Shown: positions 23,711 to 36,421, counted from the stretch's first letter. The stretch is DNA of 64,000 nt from Schistocerca nitens (GCF_023898315.1 NC_064615.1:9842501-9906500), one strand, 5' to 3'. Translations and numbers: made by a program. The notes: generated by a model from the letters alone, not told the origin.

Positions 23711-23887
23711 AGCCGGCCTGTTTGACCGAGCGGTTCCGGTCGCTTCTGTCCGGAACCGCGATGCTGCTGCGGTCGCAGGTACGAATCCTGCCTGGGGCAT
23801 GGGTGTGTGTGATGTCCTAAGGATAGTTAGGTTTAAGTAGTTGTAAGTCTATGAGACTGATGACCTCAGATGTTATGTCCCACAGTG
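23711..23887 (+). mobile_element. tRNA-headed SINE
   Basis: GCCGGCCTGTTTGACC head, degenerate B box (GGTACGAATCC), then GTGTGTGATGTCCTAAGG, TAGGTTTAAGTAGTTGTAAG and GACTGATGACCTCAG. Same family as 19721-19909, opposite strand. No clear target duplication. Confidence 0.88.
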
Positions 23888-24109
23888 CGTACATCCGTTT
23901 TTGATGTAGTAGGTTCTGCTACCATAAATAAAACTGATATGCTACACTGCAGTACTTCACTTCAAGATTATATAAATAAGTGCAAATATACCACGTCATT
24001 ATTGGCTTAATAAATCTGTGCATGAAGTGTGATAGCATGAATTTGCATTCTTTCAGATCCTTAAAAGAGTGGGAACGGTGCCCTGCATTGACTCTGGAGA
24101 CATTACGTG

Positions 24110-24885
24110 AAATTTAGAACTTCCAGAATATTGATTGATCTATAATATTTCGGGTAAACTGCCGGATGCGTGCAACTTTTAACACGATATTTCGATGCAG
24201 AGTCTTCTGACCATCTTCAGGTGAATACTGACGAAAAGGCACCGAGCTCACGTATTTACGACCCCGCCAACACATGCGTGATATCCAGATGGCGTTGTGG
24301 ATGCGCTCCTGGGGCGCATGCGCTTCTGATACAAGTCTGTGCGCAGGTTCAGCACATACCCCTCCCCCCCCCCCCTCTCTCACCGCCTCATTCCATGGCA
24401 AATTTCGCCTCATTCGATATCGTATCGACTGTCGTCGTACAGTAAAATTTCAAAATGACGCTGACTACGCAGAGAACGAAGTTTTACTATGACAAACCTT
24501 AACCTACCAAGCCTGTACCATCTCTCGTGCCAATGATCTGCCAACAAATTGGAATTCATGTTGACTGGTTGCCTGTACAGTGGAGATTCGTCTCAGGAAG
24601 TATAGAGAGCGTTACAGACGTACGAACTACAGAACAAGGAAGAGAATGAGCCCTTCAAAACGGAAATAGGAAATGTTTCAGAGAAAACAGGTAGAATATT
24701 AAGAACACTTGAAGTTAAGCTTTCGTCCGACTTCCAGATCATCAGCTGTGTTGTGATTTGTCAAAGACGACTTGCACAAGGCAGGTGCCTACAGGATTCC
24801 GTGCGAATGCGGTAAAACTTGTACAGGCAAAAGGACGCGCACTGTGCAGGGTAGTACTGATGCATATTTGATGAAATTCAGAAAG
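24110..24885. mobile_element. Penelope-like element remnants
   Basis: Plus strand from about 24640 to 24860 encodes RILRTLEVKL, then AGAYRIPCECGKTCTGKRTRTVQ, the PLE GIY-YIG start (usually GVYxIPCECGKxYIGxTxRxV) with the core tyrosine lost. Upstream, on the minus strand, a hammerhead-like motif at 24186-24220 suggests a PLE terminal piece in the other direction. The two need not come from one copy. Confidence 0.6.
24186..24220 (-). ncRNA. Hammerhead-like motif, possibly decayed
   Basis: Minus strand: CTGAAGA (24220-24214), a stem II that pairs GGT-C-AG with CTG-C-ATC if one base bulges, then CGAAATATCGTGT. CTGANGA and GAAA are both present. Stem III is weak. This is the PLE terminal motif, in poorer shape than the one at 18441. 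Confidence 0.45.
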
Positions 24886-24892
24886 CTATCTA

Positions 24893-25725
24893 TCTATCGA
24901 AAAAATGCAAGCGGGTTTAGGGGAGCCACTCAACGTTTAAACACAACACTGTCCTATGTCTGGTATGAACATCTATATTCTGAGACGATATGGAAACCAC
25001 AGGTTGCACTGTTTACACTCTAAATCGTAAATGTTTATCCCAATTAACAATCTTGATGATTAACAGTCCAAAATATAATTCAGACGAGCGTACGCGTTAC
25101 CGACACGACGCGGGTGATTGTTGATGATGCGGAAGCCGAATGATCGAACGAAAGTTCTTACGCTCTTCACACATCAGATATCTGGTAACAGTCCTCCTTG
25201 TCACTACTCATGACATAACACTGTTCGTAAAGTTAATTTTTCAGTTCTCAGTTCTCACTTGTACGAGCGTGCGCGTAACCGTCGCGGCGCGGCTGATTGT
25301 TGATGATGCGGAACGCGATCATCGAACGCACGTTCTCACGCTCGCTACAAATCACTGGCACTTGATTGCACTCTTTTGTGGTAAATAGTATTACTGATTC
25401 ACATTTGTTCCTTCTTGGAGACCGAACACGGCGCGGATGATCGATGCTATGCGACACGCAACGAGAGGATACATAAATACGTTATTAACGCCACTGCTCA
25501 TTTTCAATTACTTCTTGACGTTTCCTCTGAACCATTTCCATATGTCATCACTTTATTGTAATAGCACTTGTAGCAACACATCAACCTGAATACTAAGAAA
25601 TCTTTACATGCAGAACTACACACTACACAACATATCAGTTTCGTGTCCCGTGCACGACTCACTACATACGCGGCTGCCCGCAAAGATATTCCACAACTAA
25701 GCCAGGGATATGACAATACGCTTAC
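24893..25725 (-). repeat. LTR (3' in element orientation)
   Basis: Direct-repeat partner of 29596-30429, from CTATCGAAAAAA to GACAATACGCTTAC. It contains an internal duplication: a unit of about 85 bp around GATTGTTGATGATGCGGAA occurs near 25087 and again near 25264, with a weaker third piece near 25430. Confidence 0.85.
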
Positions 25726-26917
25726 ACTCCCGCACAAAAAAGTTTTCGAATTGTAGAAGAGAATATCGAAAATAAAGATAATTCCTTCCTGAAGGGTGTT
25801 AGTGAGATGGTGTGAAGGGAGGGGGGGGGTATACTGCCCCATCCCACGGGCATAGACCACTTGCCACGTCGTAGTCCAGACGTGATTTATTCACAATCAT
25901 GGAAACATAAAAACAGTTGTCAAATACGCCAAATGTTACATAATAAAAGAACCCTACCTACAGTGCAACCTGTATAGCAAAACACAGTTGCATTACAGTG
26001 GATAAACAAAGAGTTCATACAATAAGACACAAGAATACTAAGTCCCTGAAATCGAAAAGTTTTTCAAATACAAAAGGTTAGACATGATATACAGATGCCT
26101 GAAAGAAGGAGATAAAAAAAGTAGGAAAACACACGCGTTCACTGCTACTCCAAGTAGACAATATCACTGGTGGCACTATTAGGCAAAAAACTAAAGAAAC
26201 TCTATCAGCACTAGGCCGTCAGAATCCAGCAAAAAACAAATTTTTTTCACTACTCACAACACTGCGTCACAAGGGAGCGTTCTTTGCATTGAAAGGGGTG
26301 GGGAGTGACTGCAGCGTCGATGCTGCGCCGACAGGCATGTGTGCAGTATAGCCGTCAGCTCGCCACTCTCGCCTCGTGGTAATCCGTCCATTGGCGTACA
26401 TGAAACAGGATAATGACGGTCTCAGCGTTGTCCTATCGATGCCTATCCAACTTACTCATAGTGCGTTACTACTACAGTAAACATTACGATGGTCTATATG
26501 ACATAATAAATACATACGTTATTAAGAAGAAAAATATATGGCTGTCCACTAAGTTAAATTTAGTTGCTAAGTGAATGGTAAAAAAAATAATAGCAATCAT
26601 TAAGCAGGAGTAGTAAGAAACTTATAAATTAAAAAAACTTTTAGATAGCACAACCTATATATACTAGACTCTAGTAATCACTCGAACCATATCAATGTGT
26701 GGGCAAGAAGAAATATAATACATATAGTCTAGGTTTAACAGAAGAAAGTGAAAAGAAAGAGAAAAAAATTCCATATAGTAGTAACACATCCTAGTTAAAT
26801 CTCACTCGATTAGAGTGTCCTCTTGAAACCGCATAATAATCAGAAATTAATGTCTGTACTTAAGGACAATAGCAGTTGACATAAATACAGATTTAGACAT
26901 GTCACACAGAACAGTCA

Positions 26918-28534
26918 TTAATCTCGCTCACTGTGGTATGGTTTAATGTTTTCCACATGGACATAAGTGTACATGGCATGAGGTATGCTGTTGATTGCAC
27001 CCTCAAAATAGGTTGTATACTCTTTCCACTTGCTATGTTTCCAGTTTCGCACCTGGTCATCCGATGCATCATGCCTTGAGTTCTGATATCCGTAACTGCC
27101 ATGGTCGCCTCTGTGACCACCATGGACACAGAAACCACAGTAATGTCTCCTATCATTATCATTCGAATATCGTCCATCATGTCTATTGTTATGGTTTAAA
27201 TGGGTATCTATATTGGATTCGTTGTTCCCTGATACTCTACTATCACCTTCTCCTCCTCCTGTTCCTCGTGAATCATACAATCTGTCTAATTGTCCTAAGA
27301 CCGACTTCATTACCTCTACGTCATCTCTAGGGGTTGGTAACAACTTATCCTGAACTCCTGTCGGTAATTTACTTATGATTAGGGGCACTATTGCTTCAGT
27401 CGTCATCGGTTCATCTAAATACATGTTCCTCTCGAAATAATCTTGGAAAAACTTCTTTAAGTTCTGGTCACGCCCTCTTAAACCTTCTATCCTGGTATAG
27501 ACTGTTATGTACTTCATTTTGCTTCCGTCTTGACCAATATTGTTGCAAAAATTCCTTTTCAAATTCAGTAAAGGTTGTACACTTATGTCCTATTCTCATA
27601 CCCCAGGTACCAGCTTCACCTTCCAATCTTGCTGCAACGAAGCGTACCTTTCTTTGCTCGTCCCATAATTCAGGTAACATGGCCTTAAATTGATCTAAGA
27701 AATCTTTAGGATGCCATCTCCCATTTGGTTCGAAGTTCTTAAAATTCTCTATGCTAAGGAAGACCTCATCATTTTCTATACCAAGTAAGCTACCTCCAGC
27801 AATGCTTCCATCACGTAATAGGGATTTCACTTCACTCTTCACCTGCTGACCGACCTGTTCTTTAGTCTTTCCCACCTAACTGTACACCTCTTCTACCCGC
27901 TGTGTGTACGCGTCCCGGTTTAGCGCAACAGCTGATATCCTGTGTTTACAGTGTTTCATTTCCTCATCCAGTTGTTCAAAATGTTCATAGTAATCCTCAG
28001 CCTTTTTAGTAATTTCTTCCTTCACTTCTTTGACTTCCGATTCTACCTTTTCAAAACGTTTAGTATTGCCTGCAACGTTCTCCTCAAACCGAACGGTCAG
28101 TTCATCTATCCTCTGATGACTTGACTCAGCCAGTTTCTTAGAGCCTCATTAGTCTCGTCGATCTTTTTACTGAGTCGTTCGTTTATCTGCTCTACCGATT
28201 GCTTAATATCTTCTTTTTGGCACATAATATCTTCCCTCTGGCGCTTAATGTCCTCTTTCAATTGTTTTTTATCATGTAATAACGTTTTGAACATGTCAAC
28301 GATAGACATGTCAGACCTAAATCTACACTCATCCTGCCTAGGCGTTTCCACGATTGGTGACAACACTGCATTAGGACTTCCCATCTCTATTGATATATTA
28401 CTGTCACCTATACCGGAATCCGACACTCCACTACTCCATGCTTCTGTTTTCGTCGCCACCTGATTATTTTCGCGTAAAGAGTCTGCTTTCACCTCCCTGT
28501 CTACTGCAGCTGCGCGAACCTCATTAGTTGCCAT
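26918..28534 (-). pseudogene. gag-like region of the LTR fossil
   Basis: From the 5' side: an acidic, coiled-coil-rich N-terminal part (KQLKEDIKRQREDI), a retrotransposon gag capsid domain (FEPNGRWHPKDFLDQF, FVAARLEGEAGTWG, FEKEFLQQYW), and a C-terminal part rich in H, N, G and R, including a C-x2-C-like patch (HYCGFCVHGGH) where a zinc knuckle would sit. Classed as Ty3-type gag by this order. Broken in a few places. Confidence 0.8.
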
Positions 28535-29595
28535 ATCGAATCACAGATAAGTCACTCAAGCGAGCAATAAACAAATCACAACAACACAGAATGGATGGCA
28601 ATAACCACAACCAAACTACAACGCCATATGCATTCAACGCTGTAATTCATGCTCAGAAGTACATAAAACATACAAGATCACGTAAATAAAAAAAGAAATA
28701 GAAGCAAACACAAATATAGTTCTGCAATTGTATTAACTGTTGCTAAAAAATTAGACTACTAAGTAAGCAGGATCTGATAGCGACATTTACTTTACTATAC
28801 GATCGGCAAGTAAGCAATGTCTCGCAATTTTGGTTATACAAAAGAATTTAAAACTGTCACTGTTTGTAATTACGTAATTATAGACTGCAATCTGCACTGC
28901 CAGTTAATTACTCTCGTTGCTTCAGTTGCGTGAGGTAACGTTGTATTGCGTGACTTACTTTGCGTTTTGTCTTCTGGCTCAGTAGTCGCGACTGTTGCGT
29001 TGGTTGACGTCGTCCAGCTGTCAGCACTGCACCCTCTCCGCAAAGATTGGTAATATTTGCTGCGTCGCTCTTAGGCGCCGCTGACGCCATACACGGTGAC
29101 GGCCATAGGTGCCACTAGCGTCGTCTTCCAAAATGGCTGCCAAATAACTGTTCCCTTTCGCACACAGATGCCGCTAGCGTCGTCAAAAGCGCACCACCGT
29201 GGAGTATGTTTATTTCGTAGCACTAGCTCTTTGCACTGTCATGGATCGGACGAGTATATACACTGTGTCACAAGTTCTTTGACGTACACATCCCAAAGCT
29301 CGCGTGACGTCACTCAATAATATAAACTAACAATCAGTGTTTGAACACAAATGGTTCACACTCCTAATAAATTATATGGCACTTCTTATCCGAAAATTGC
29401 AAGTCCTGAATACACGTCGCCATGTAACACGCCCGGAAGTACAACTAGGGGTGGGGGACCCATTAAACTGGTTGTCGTTTCTGCTTTTCTAGACCAATGT
29501 TGTTGCTTGACCTGTCCACACCACGTACCTGGTAATCCCGCGGCGGTCGTACTGTTCTGCTCCACACTGTTGCTGGCTGTTGGCTTGCCTGACTG

Positions 29596-30429
29596 TCTAT
29601 CGAAAAAAGGCAAGCGGGTTTAGGGGAGCCACTCAACGTTTAAACACAACACTGTCCTATGTCTGGTATGAACATCTATATTCTGAGACGATATGGAAAC
29701 CACAGGTTGCACTGTTTACACTCTAAATCGTAAATGTTTATCCCAATTAACAATCTTGATGATTAACAGTCCAAAATATAATTCAGACGAGCGTACGCGT
29801 AACCGACACGACGCGGGTGATTGTTGATGATGCGGAAGCCGAATGACCGAACGAAAGTTCTTACGCTCTTCACACATCAGATATCTGGTAACAGTCCACC
29901 TTGTCACTACTAATGACATAACACTGTTAGTAAAGTTAATTTTTCAGTTCTCAGTTCTCACTTGTACGAGCGTGCGCGTAACCGTCGCGGCGCGGCTGAT
30001 TGTTGATGATGCGGAACGCGATCATCGAACGCACGTTCTCACGCTCGCTACAAATCACTGGCACTTGATTGCACTCTTTTGTGGTAAATAGTATTACTGA
30101 TTCACATTTGTTCCTTCTTGGAGACCGAACACGGCGCGGATGATCGATGCTATGCGACACGCAACGAGAGGATACATAAATACGTTATTAACGCCACTGC
30201 TCATTTTCAATTACTTCTTGACGCACTTTCCTCTGAACCATTTCCATATGTCATCACTTTATTGTAATAGCACTTGTAGTAACACTTCAACCTCAATCTA
30301 AGAAATCTTTACATGCAGAGCTACACACTACACAACATAACAGTTTTTGTCCCGTGCTCGACTCACTACAGACGCGGCTGCCCGCAAAGACGCTCAACAA
30401 CTAAGCCAGCGATACGACAATGCACTTAC
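29596..30429 (-). repeat. LTR (5' in element orientation)
   Basis: Partner of 24893-25725, with the same internal duplications near 29790 and 29967. The element's coding starts about 1 kb inside this repeat. Confidence 0.85.
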
Positions 30430-30599
30430 TATATGTTTATGCTCCTCCAAGAACAGACCCAATATTCTACAAATATTTCGAGCATTAGGAAGCCCTCTTC
30501 ACTGTGGTAAAATTTGACGTTGTCTGTTATAAGGTTATAGAGATCCTACTCATCAGACGAAGATCATTGTATTGGCCACGTCAGTAACAGTCCTATGCC

Positions 30600-32210
30600 G
30601 GATCAGGTATGATCCTGAAGCAAACTCATCACACCAGATCAACCAGTATCCCATGGCGTAACAAGCCTGGCCCTCTTGATCAGTGATCTCATCACTCTTA
30701 TGGCGTGATCATCCTTATTAGTCGGAAACAACGCCCCATCTCGCCGTCCACCTCCCGCCCTTTCCCCTCTCCGCCACATTCACCAACAAATCACAGTGAA
30801 GTATTAAAAATGAAAGAGCCAATTAAATTTAAAGTGTGTGGAAGTAACCCAATTTTCTTTGTTTGTATTAAAAAACACTCTACCACTCCGTTCCTCTTCT
30901 CTAGATCAGTTCCATGTTATAACCATATGCATGTCCAACTCCTCTTTTCAGGCAATCAGAGTGCAATTTTTAAATGACGCATAAAAGACATCAGGCTGCA
31001 TTATTTCCGTTATTTAAGCAATATTGCGTAAACATATGACAGCATAATGTACCATCACCGTCTTCTCTAATCAGAGCCTACTAATTTTTGCGGCATTAAA
31101 AGGAAAGAAACAATTACAGTGTAGCCCCTTCACGACTGCGCTCAAAAGTATTAAAATGACCTGAATTATCTATCAAAAAGTGCGGTGCACACTTAAATTA
31201 GCATCTGCATTGCCTAAAATGACAAAATTGCATCAATTAAGTTTTCATTACTGCTTCAAAAAATGTTTTATGGACTACCTCGCCAGTCACACTGATAAAA
31301 TTCCTCAGCAGCTATATATCCTTTGCTATTGAATATTGGAATGAGTACATAACATATCCTCTGTAAATAATTAAAAGCCACAGTTGTTTATAAAATGTAA
31401 TTAAAAACTTCTAATAGGTAGTTGTTGGAGGTTAGTTTTATTCTAGATAGTATTCCACAAACCCTGAAAAACACTAAATAATGCCAGTGTTGGTTACTGG
31501 CACCAACAGTTATCTGCTCTAGTAAAACGTTCGAAGTTCGATTTATGGACTGTACTTGTAAGGCACGACAGAGCCACAAATTACTTATTCTCCATTTCAC
31601 TGATGCTTGTCAAAGTCACAATATTATAAAATCATTTGAAAATATGTCAGAAAGGCAGAAAAAAACGCATCGTTTATGCCAGGTATCACAATGTTTACAC
31701 CATGTATTTTACAAACATATCCATCAAATTGGTGTCTAGAAAGCATGATTGTGAACTCTAATGTACGTTTCATGGGAGGTAAAGCGCACATAACGTATAC
31801 TACAAAAGTATAATCAATCATAATTATTGTAAATGTTTGCGACCTAGTTGAAGTTAAATACCTGACGTTGTACTGTAGTGTAAAGCTCCAATTATTTATT
31901 TTACCTCCTCTGTTATGATTGTAAAATGTCCCAGTATGCTAAAGTGGCTGAAGAAAAGTGTCAGTAATGCGAGAAAGTGTAATATGTACATTACAATGAT
32001 ATCCAAATGCGTTAACGTATTCGGTTTCATGATGTGTACTTTCATCATCAGGTTAGAAGGGAAGCGAAGAAATGCACCACGAGGGAAAATATAGTCCATC
32101 CCAGTTGTTGCAAATGCTTGAACAAACACCTTCAATCGGAACTATAAAAACATGTAATAAAAATAACACCATCCACAACTCGATTTTAAGGAGGAAGAAG
32201 GTGATTTATG
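30600..32210. repeat. Left arm of an ancient inverted repeat
   Basis: Read on the minus strand this arm matches the plus strand of 33320-36080 in order. Paired landmarks: 31121-31155 with 34369-34404 (TACTTTTGA...GGGGCTACACTGTAA), 31730-31770 with 33800-33860 (ATGGTGTAAACA / ATGATGTAAACA), and 32100-32170 with 33400-33510 (GGTTCAAGCATTTG / TGTTCAAGCATTTG). Identity by eye is about 60-75% with many indels. No reading frame is conserved between arms, so I see no gene. Confidence 0.75.
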
Positions 32211-32314
32211 ATGAGGGAAATGTGTAACTCTTATCACGAAGTGTTGTTATTGTTTATTTTGCTAATTCTCTAATGTAAGTTAGATCTACAGTGACGCTCA
32301 GGATGAAGTTAGTG

Positions 32315-32995
32315 TTCTATGTGTATTTTAATAATTTTCACATACAATTTATGTGCAGAAATATTTGATTCCGAAGTCCATCCTGCTTACAAACCGTGTT
32401 GAATTTTCAGCGATTTTAATATGTGTGGGTAATGGTGCATTTTGATGCTGTAAGATGGATTTGCAGCAGTGCTAATATGTGACAAATTCTTAAGTATTTA
32501 GATAGATTTGATGAACGGTACGCAGACTGACTTACTGTCGTCTACTGATTTAGAATTTATATTCGGTAGTGCCAATAAGCGAGCTGTATGTATCTTAATA
32601 AGCAACACAGATAATTTATGTGCTCCAGTAGCTAATTTGAAGCTTCATTGTGCTTCCAAACTGTGAGAAGTCTTACCTATAATACTATTTCAAATTGCAT
32701 AAATTTTCGTAGAGGTTCGTGCTTATTACCATAAGCATTCGAACTGCATGTATTTTAATATGTTATACAAACACTTCAGAAATGGAAATATTTAGTTCAA
32801 AGTTCCATGGAGCTTCCAAATGTCGTTTAAATATAGAACACTGGTGAAAAGCGGGTGTCGCTTAATCAGAGAGTTTTCATTAGTAATATGCGAGATGCAT
32901 ATATTTTAATAAGTAATACAGACCGTTTAGATGCTGGAAGATTTTATTTGAACCTCCAATGTGCTTTAAAGTGTGTGAAATCTTACACAAAATAC
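32315..32995 (+). repeat. Degenerate tandem repeat, about 155-bp unit
   Basis: Diverged copies of a unit beginning like CGARCTGCATGTATTTTAATA start near 32315, 32580, 32738 and 32890. Each is followed about 60-80 bp later by a TTTGAAGCTTCATTGTGCTT-like segment. Spacing of the last three is about 150-160 bp. It lies at the centre of the inverted repeat. Confidence 0.6.
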
Positions 32996-33021
32996 AATAA
33001 ATGATAAATAACATTATTTCT

Positions 33022-33224
33022 AAAAAAACATGGTCAAATGGCTCTGAGCACTATGGGACTTAACATCTTAGGTCATCAGTCCCCTAGAACTTAGATCTAC
33101 TTAAACCTAACTAACCTAAGGACATCACACACATCCATGCCCGAGGCAGGATTCGAACCTGCGACCGTAGCAGTCCCGCGGTTCCGGACTGCAGCGCTAG
33201 AACCGCACGACCACCGCGGCCGGC
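33022..33224 (-). mobile_element. tRNA-headed SINE with 13-bp target duplication
   Basis: Same family as 19721-19909. Minus-strand head GCCGGCCGCGGTGGTCG, B box GGTTCGAATCC, tail ending CAGAGCCATTTGACCATG and a short T-rich end. TAACATTATTTCT is duplicated at 33009-33021 and 33225-33237. It sits between the inverted-repeat arms. Confidence 0.95.
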
Positions 33225-33319
33225 TAACATTATTTCTTTTCGAGATATCGACTCTGTCTTCGTCTTTGGAGAGGGCACATCTTGTTCACTGTCTTTGGTG
33301 GCCTCTTAAGTTTTTGTAA

Positions 33320-36080
33320 ACAAAGCTTATCGTTGTGCAGTTGCAATGATATATGGTAATAAAATACCTTCATCATTTCTAAAATGATGTTATGGATGAT
33401 GATATTTTTATTAGATGATTATGTAGTTCATTGCAGTTTTTAACGAGCTATAGTTTCTATTACAGTAGTTGGTTCAAGCATTTGTAAAAATTGGCATAAA
33501 TTACATTTTCCCTCTAGATGCTTTATCATCATTCTCCCCCTAAATTGGTACACAACATCAGACTGAACATGCTTCAGATATTTAGATACCATTGGAATGT
33601 AAACACACACTTTCTTGCATTTTTTGGATATTTAAATTATTGTGATATGTATCATAGGTGGGGTAAAGTGACTGATTTGAATCTCACACTACGAAACAAC
33701 ATTTGATACTTAACCTCCAATAGGTCCTAGTCATTTGCACTAATGGTCATTGCTTATATTTTTCTAGTGATACATTATATTAGCTCTCCCTCCCCTGGCA
33801 TATACTTTAGAAATCACAGTCATGTTTTATAAACATCACTTTAATGGGTATGGGTGTAAAGTACATGATGTAAACAATGCGATCTTTTACGTTCCTGATG
33901 TATTTTCTGAGCATTTTAGAACATTTTCACATTTGACAAACATCAGTTATATGGAGGGTAATTAATTTAAGGTTCTGTACATAAATTTAACTTCAGGCAT
34001 TTTGCAGTGCAGACATCTGTTGGTAACAGTAAGCAGCTGGGATATAAATTACCAGTTGATTTTATTTCGCTTTATCAGGATTTTAAGAATCTTCAGCAAC
34101 TATTGATTGCTAATTTACTGATTACATTTTATAATCAAAAATTTGTTTTCTGATTAGTTGTAGAGTGTCATTACATACTTGTTCCAATATTGTATAGCAA
34201 ATGATACATAGCTTCCTATCAGTGTGGCTGGTGAGCCAATTCATAAATAAATTTTTGAAGTCAGTAATGGAAACTCACTTAATAACATTTTTGTCATTTT
34301 ATGCTATACAAATACTCTTTTAAGTGTGTGTGTGTCACATTTTTTGATGAATAATTCAGGTGATTAGAATACTTTTGAACACACTAACATGGGGCTACAC
34401 TGTAACTGACTCTTTCCTTTTAATAGTTGCTAAACTAATAGACTCTGATCGGAGGAGAGAGAAGTGAGATGTACATTACACATGTTGCTGAAATACCGCG
34501 GAAATAATGCAGCTTGGTGTCATTTTTATGCATCATTTTAATATTACACGGATTTGTTGTAGAAAGAAGTGGGAGGTGTAATTGCGGTGTAAAGCACAGT
34601 TGAGGTAGTTCCTCCCCACCACCACCTATAATTGGGTTCTAATTTCAATACTTTCTGTGGTCGGTTAGGGACAGGAAGAGGAGGGGTGGGGGTATGACAC
34701 ATAATTTAACTAGTTATCCCATTTTTAATTTATGATTTGTTTTATTTTCAGTACTTTGCTGTCAAGGGATCATGGTAATGGGAGGGGAGGCTAGGAGGAG
34801 TTTTAAAATTTCCATTAGCAGAATTGGGCTATTTACACCATCTTCAATTTTTCTGTCTGGCTACTTAAGACAGGGTTGTAGCCTCTCCCCGATGTTATTC
34901 AATCTGTATATTGAGCAAGCAGTAAAGGAAACAAAAGAAACATTCGGAGTAGGTATTAAAATCCATGGAGAAGAAATAAAAACTTTGAGGTTCGCCGATG
35001 ACATTGTAATTCTGTCAGAGACAGCAAAGGACTTGGAAGAGCAGTTGAATGGAATGGACAGTGTCTTGAAAGGAGGATATAAGATGAACATCGACAAAAG
35101 CAAAACGAGGATAATGGAATGTAGTCGAATTAAGTCGGGTGATGCTGAGGGAATTAGATTAGGAAATGAGGCACTTAAAGTAATAAAGGAGTTTTGCTAT
35201 TTGGGGAGCAAAATAACTGATGATGGTCGAAGTAAAGAGGATATAAAATGTAGACTGGCAATGGCAAGGAAAGCGTTTCTGAAGAAGAGAAATTTGTTAA
35301 CATCGAGTATAGATTTAAGTGTCAGGAAGTCATTTCTGAAAGTATTTGTATGGAGTGTAGCCATGTATGGAAGTGAAACATGGACGATAAATAGTTTGGA
35401 CAAGAAGAGAATAGAAGCTTTCGAAATGTGGTGCTACAGAAGAATGCTGAAGATTAGATGGGTAGATCACATAACTAATGAGGAAGTACTGAACAGGATT
35501 GGGGAGAAGAGAAGTTTGTGGCACAACTTGACCAGAAGACGGGACCGGTTGGTAGGACATGTTCTGAGGCATCAGGGGATCACCAATTTAGTATTGGAGG
35601 GCAGCGTGGAGGGTAAAAATCGTAGAGGGAGACCAAGAGATGAATACACTAAGCAGATTCAGAAGGATGTAGGTTGCAGTAGGTACTGGGAGATGAAGAA
35701 GCTTGCACAGGATAGAATAGCATGGAGAGCTGCATCAAACCAGTCTCAGGACTGAAGATCACAACAACAACAACAACTTAATTTTTAATGCTGAAGTATG
35801 ATTGTCTGCTCTTAAGGGGATGGAATGGATGAGGAGTTAGTTTTTAATATTCCACTGACACAACTGAGTTGCTTCTTCAATCTTGAATTTTTGATTAGCT
35901 GTCTCATTTTTTTAGCACTTTGCTGTACTTGTTTGGAGATATAGGGAGGAGAGGGGAAGGGCTGGATGGAAGGCTGAAAGGGTATGTAGCTTCCAACTGA
36001 TAAGTATGATGGTGTTAGTGGTAAGGAGGGTGAGGCCCAGGAAACTGATTTGATCCGATTCCAGTTGGTTTTATTCTCGG
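33320..36080. repeat. Right arm of the ancient inverted repeat, with LINE insertion
   Basis: Partner of 30600-32210. Similarity runs from about 33320 to 34860, is cut by an RTE LINE (34869-35775), and goes on to about 36080 (GGAGAGGGGAAGGGCTGG and AACTGATAAGTATGATGG match the complement of 30700-30780). A segment ending CAGTACTTTGCTGTCAAGG near 34760 recurs near 35920 as TAGCACTTTGCTGTACTTG, so this arm also carries an internal duplication. Confidence 0.7.
34869..35775 (+). mobile_element. RTE-type LINE copy, 5'-truncated, open frame
   Basis: Starts inside RT (RQGCSLSPMLFNLYIEQAVK). The palm LRFADDIVILS is intact, as are YKMNIDKSKTRIMECSR, YLGSKITDDGRS and the C-terminal HITNEEVLNRIGEKRSLWH and GHVLRHQGI blocks. 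It stops after ASNQSQD (35755) and ends in CAA repeats. ACTTAA at 34863-34868 and 35776-35781 is a possible 6-bp target duplication. The frame is unbroken for nearly 300 residues and joined upstream to unrelated sequence (34772-34868), so it is the youngest-looking RTE copy here, though far too short to be active. Confidence 0.92.
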
Positions 36081-36421
36081 ACATTTTTTATCCAAAGTCA
36101 GCGTACAATGCCCACTAACTTATACAACATAAGAAATATCTCACTTGAATCTCTTTCTTTCTCTTACTGAGACTGGATACTCATCATTTAATCTCAATGC
36201 TTGTAGTTTGTAACCAATCCACACACAAGAAACTGTTTGTAAAGAAAGTACTATCACTGTAAACCAATTGGGAAACATTCAGACTATCTCCGTGTGATGT
36301 GTGTGATGTTCATCCGGTGTTTACATTGTTAAACCGAAGATTTTCACTCTACCTACTTTGATACTTGGACATGTGCATCTAATCATAATCACGAAACATT
36401 GCTATTCTAAGTAGATTTTTC

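Larger units (their letters stand above)
24893..30429 (-). mobile_element. Ty3-type LTR retrotransposon fossil, gag-only (non-autonomous)
   Basis: Two direct repeats of about 833 bp bound a roughly 3.9-kb interior whose minus strand holds a gag-like region and no recognisable protease, RT or integrase. It lies directly beside a PLE remnant on the left and the ancient inverted repeat on the right. The LTRs look alike to within a few percent by eye, more diverged in their last 200 bp, so it is much younger than its right-hand neighbour. Terminal TG/CA and a target duplication are not clear. The element is broken, with a handful of breaks in gag. It may have depended on enzymes from another element. 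Confidence 0.8.

Noticed and set aside
33137-33319. 60-codon frame starting MPEAGFEPATVAVPRF
   Set aside because: This is the well-known false protein made by reading a tRNA-headed SINE.
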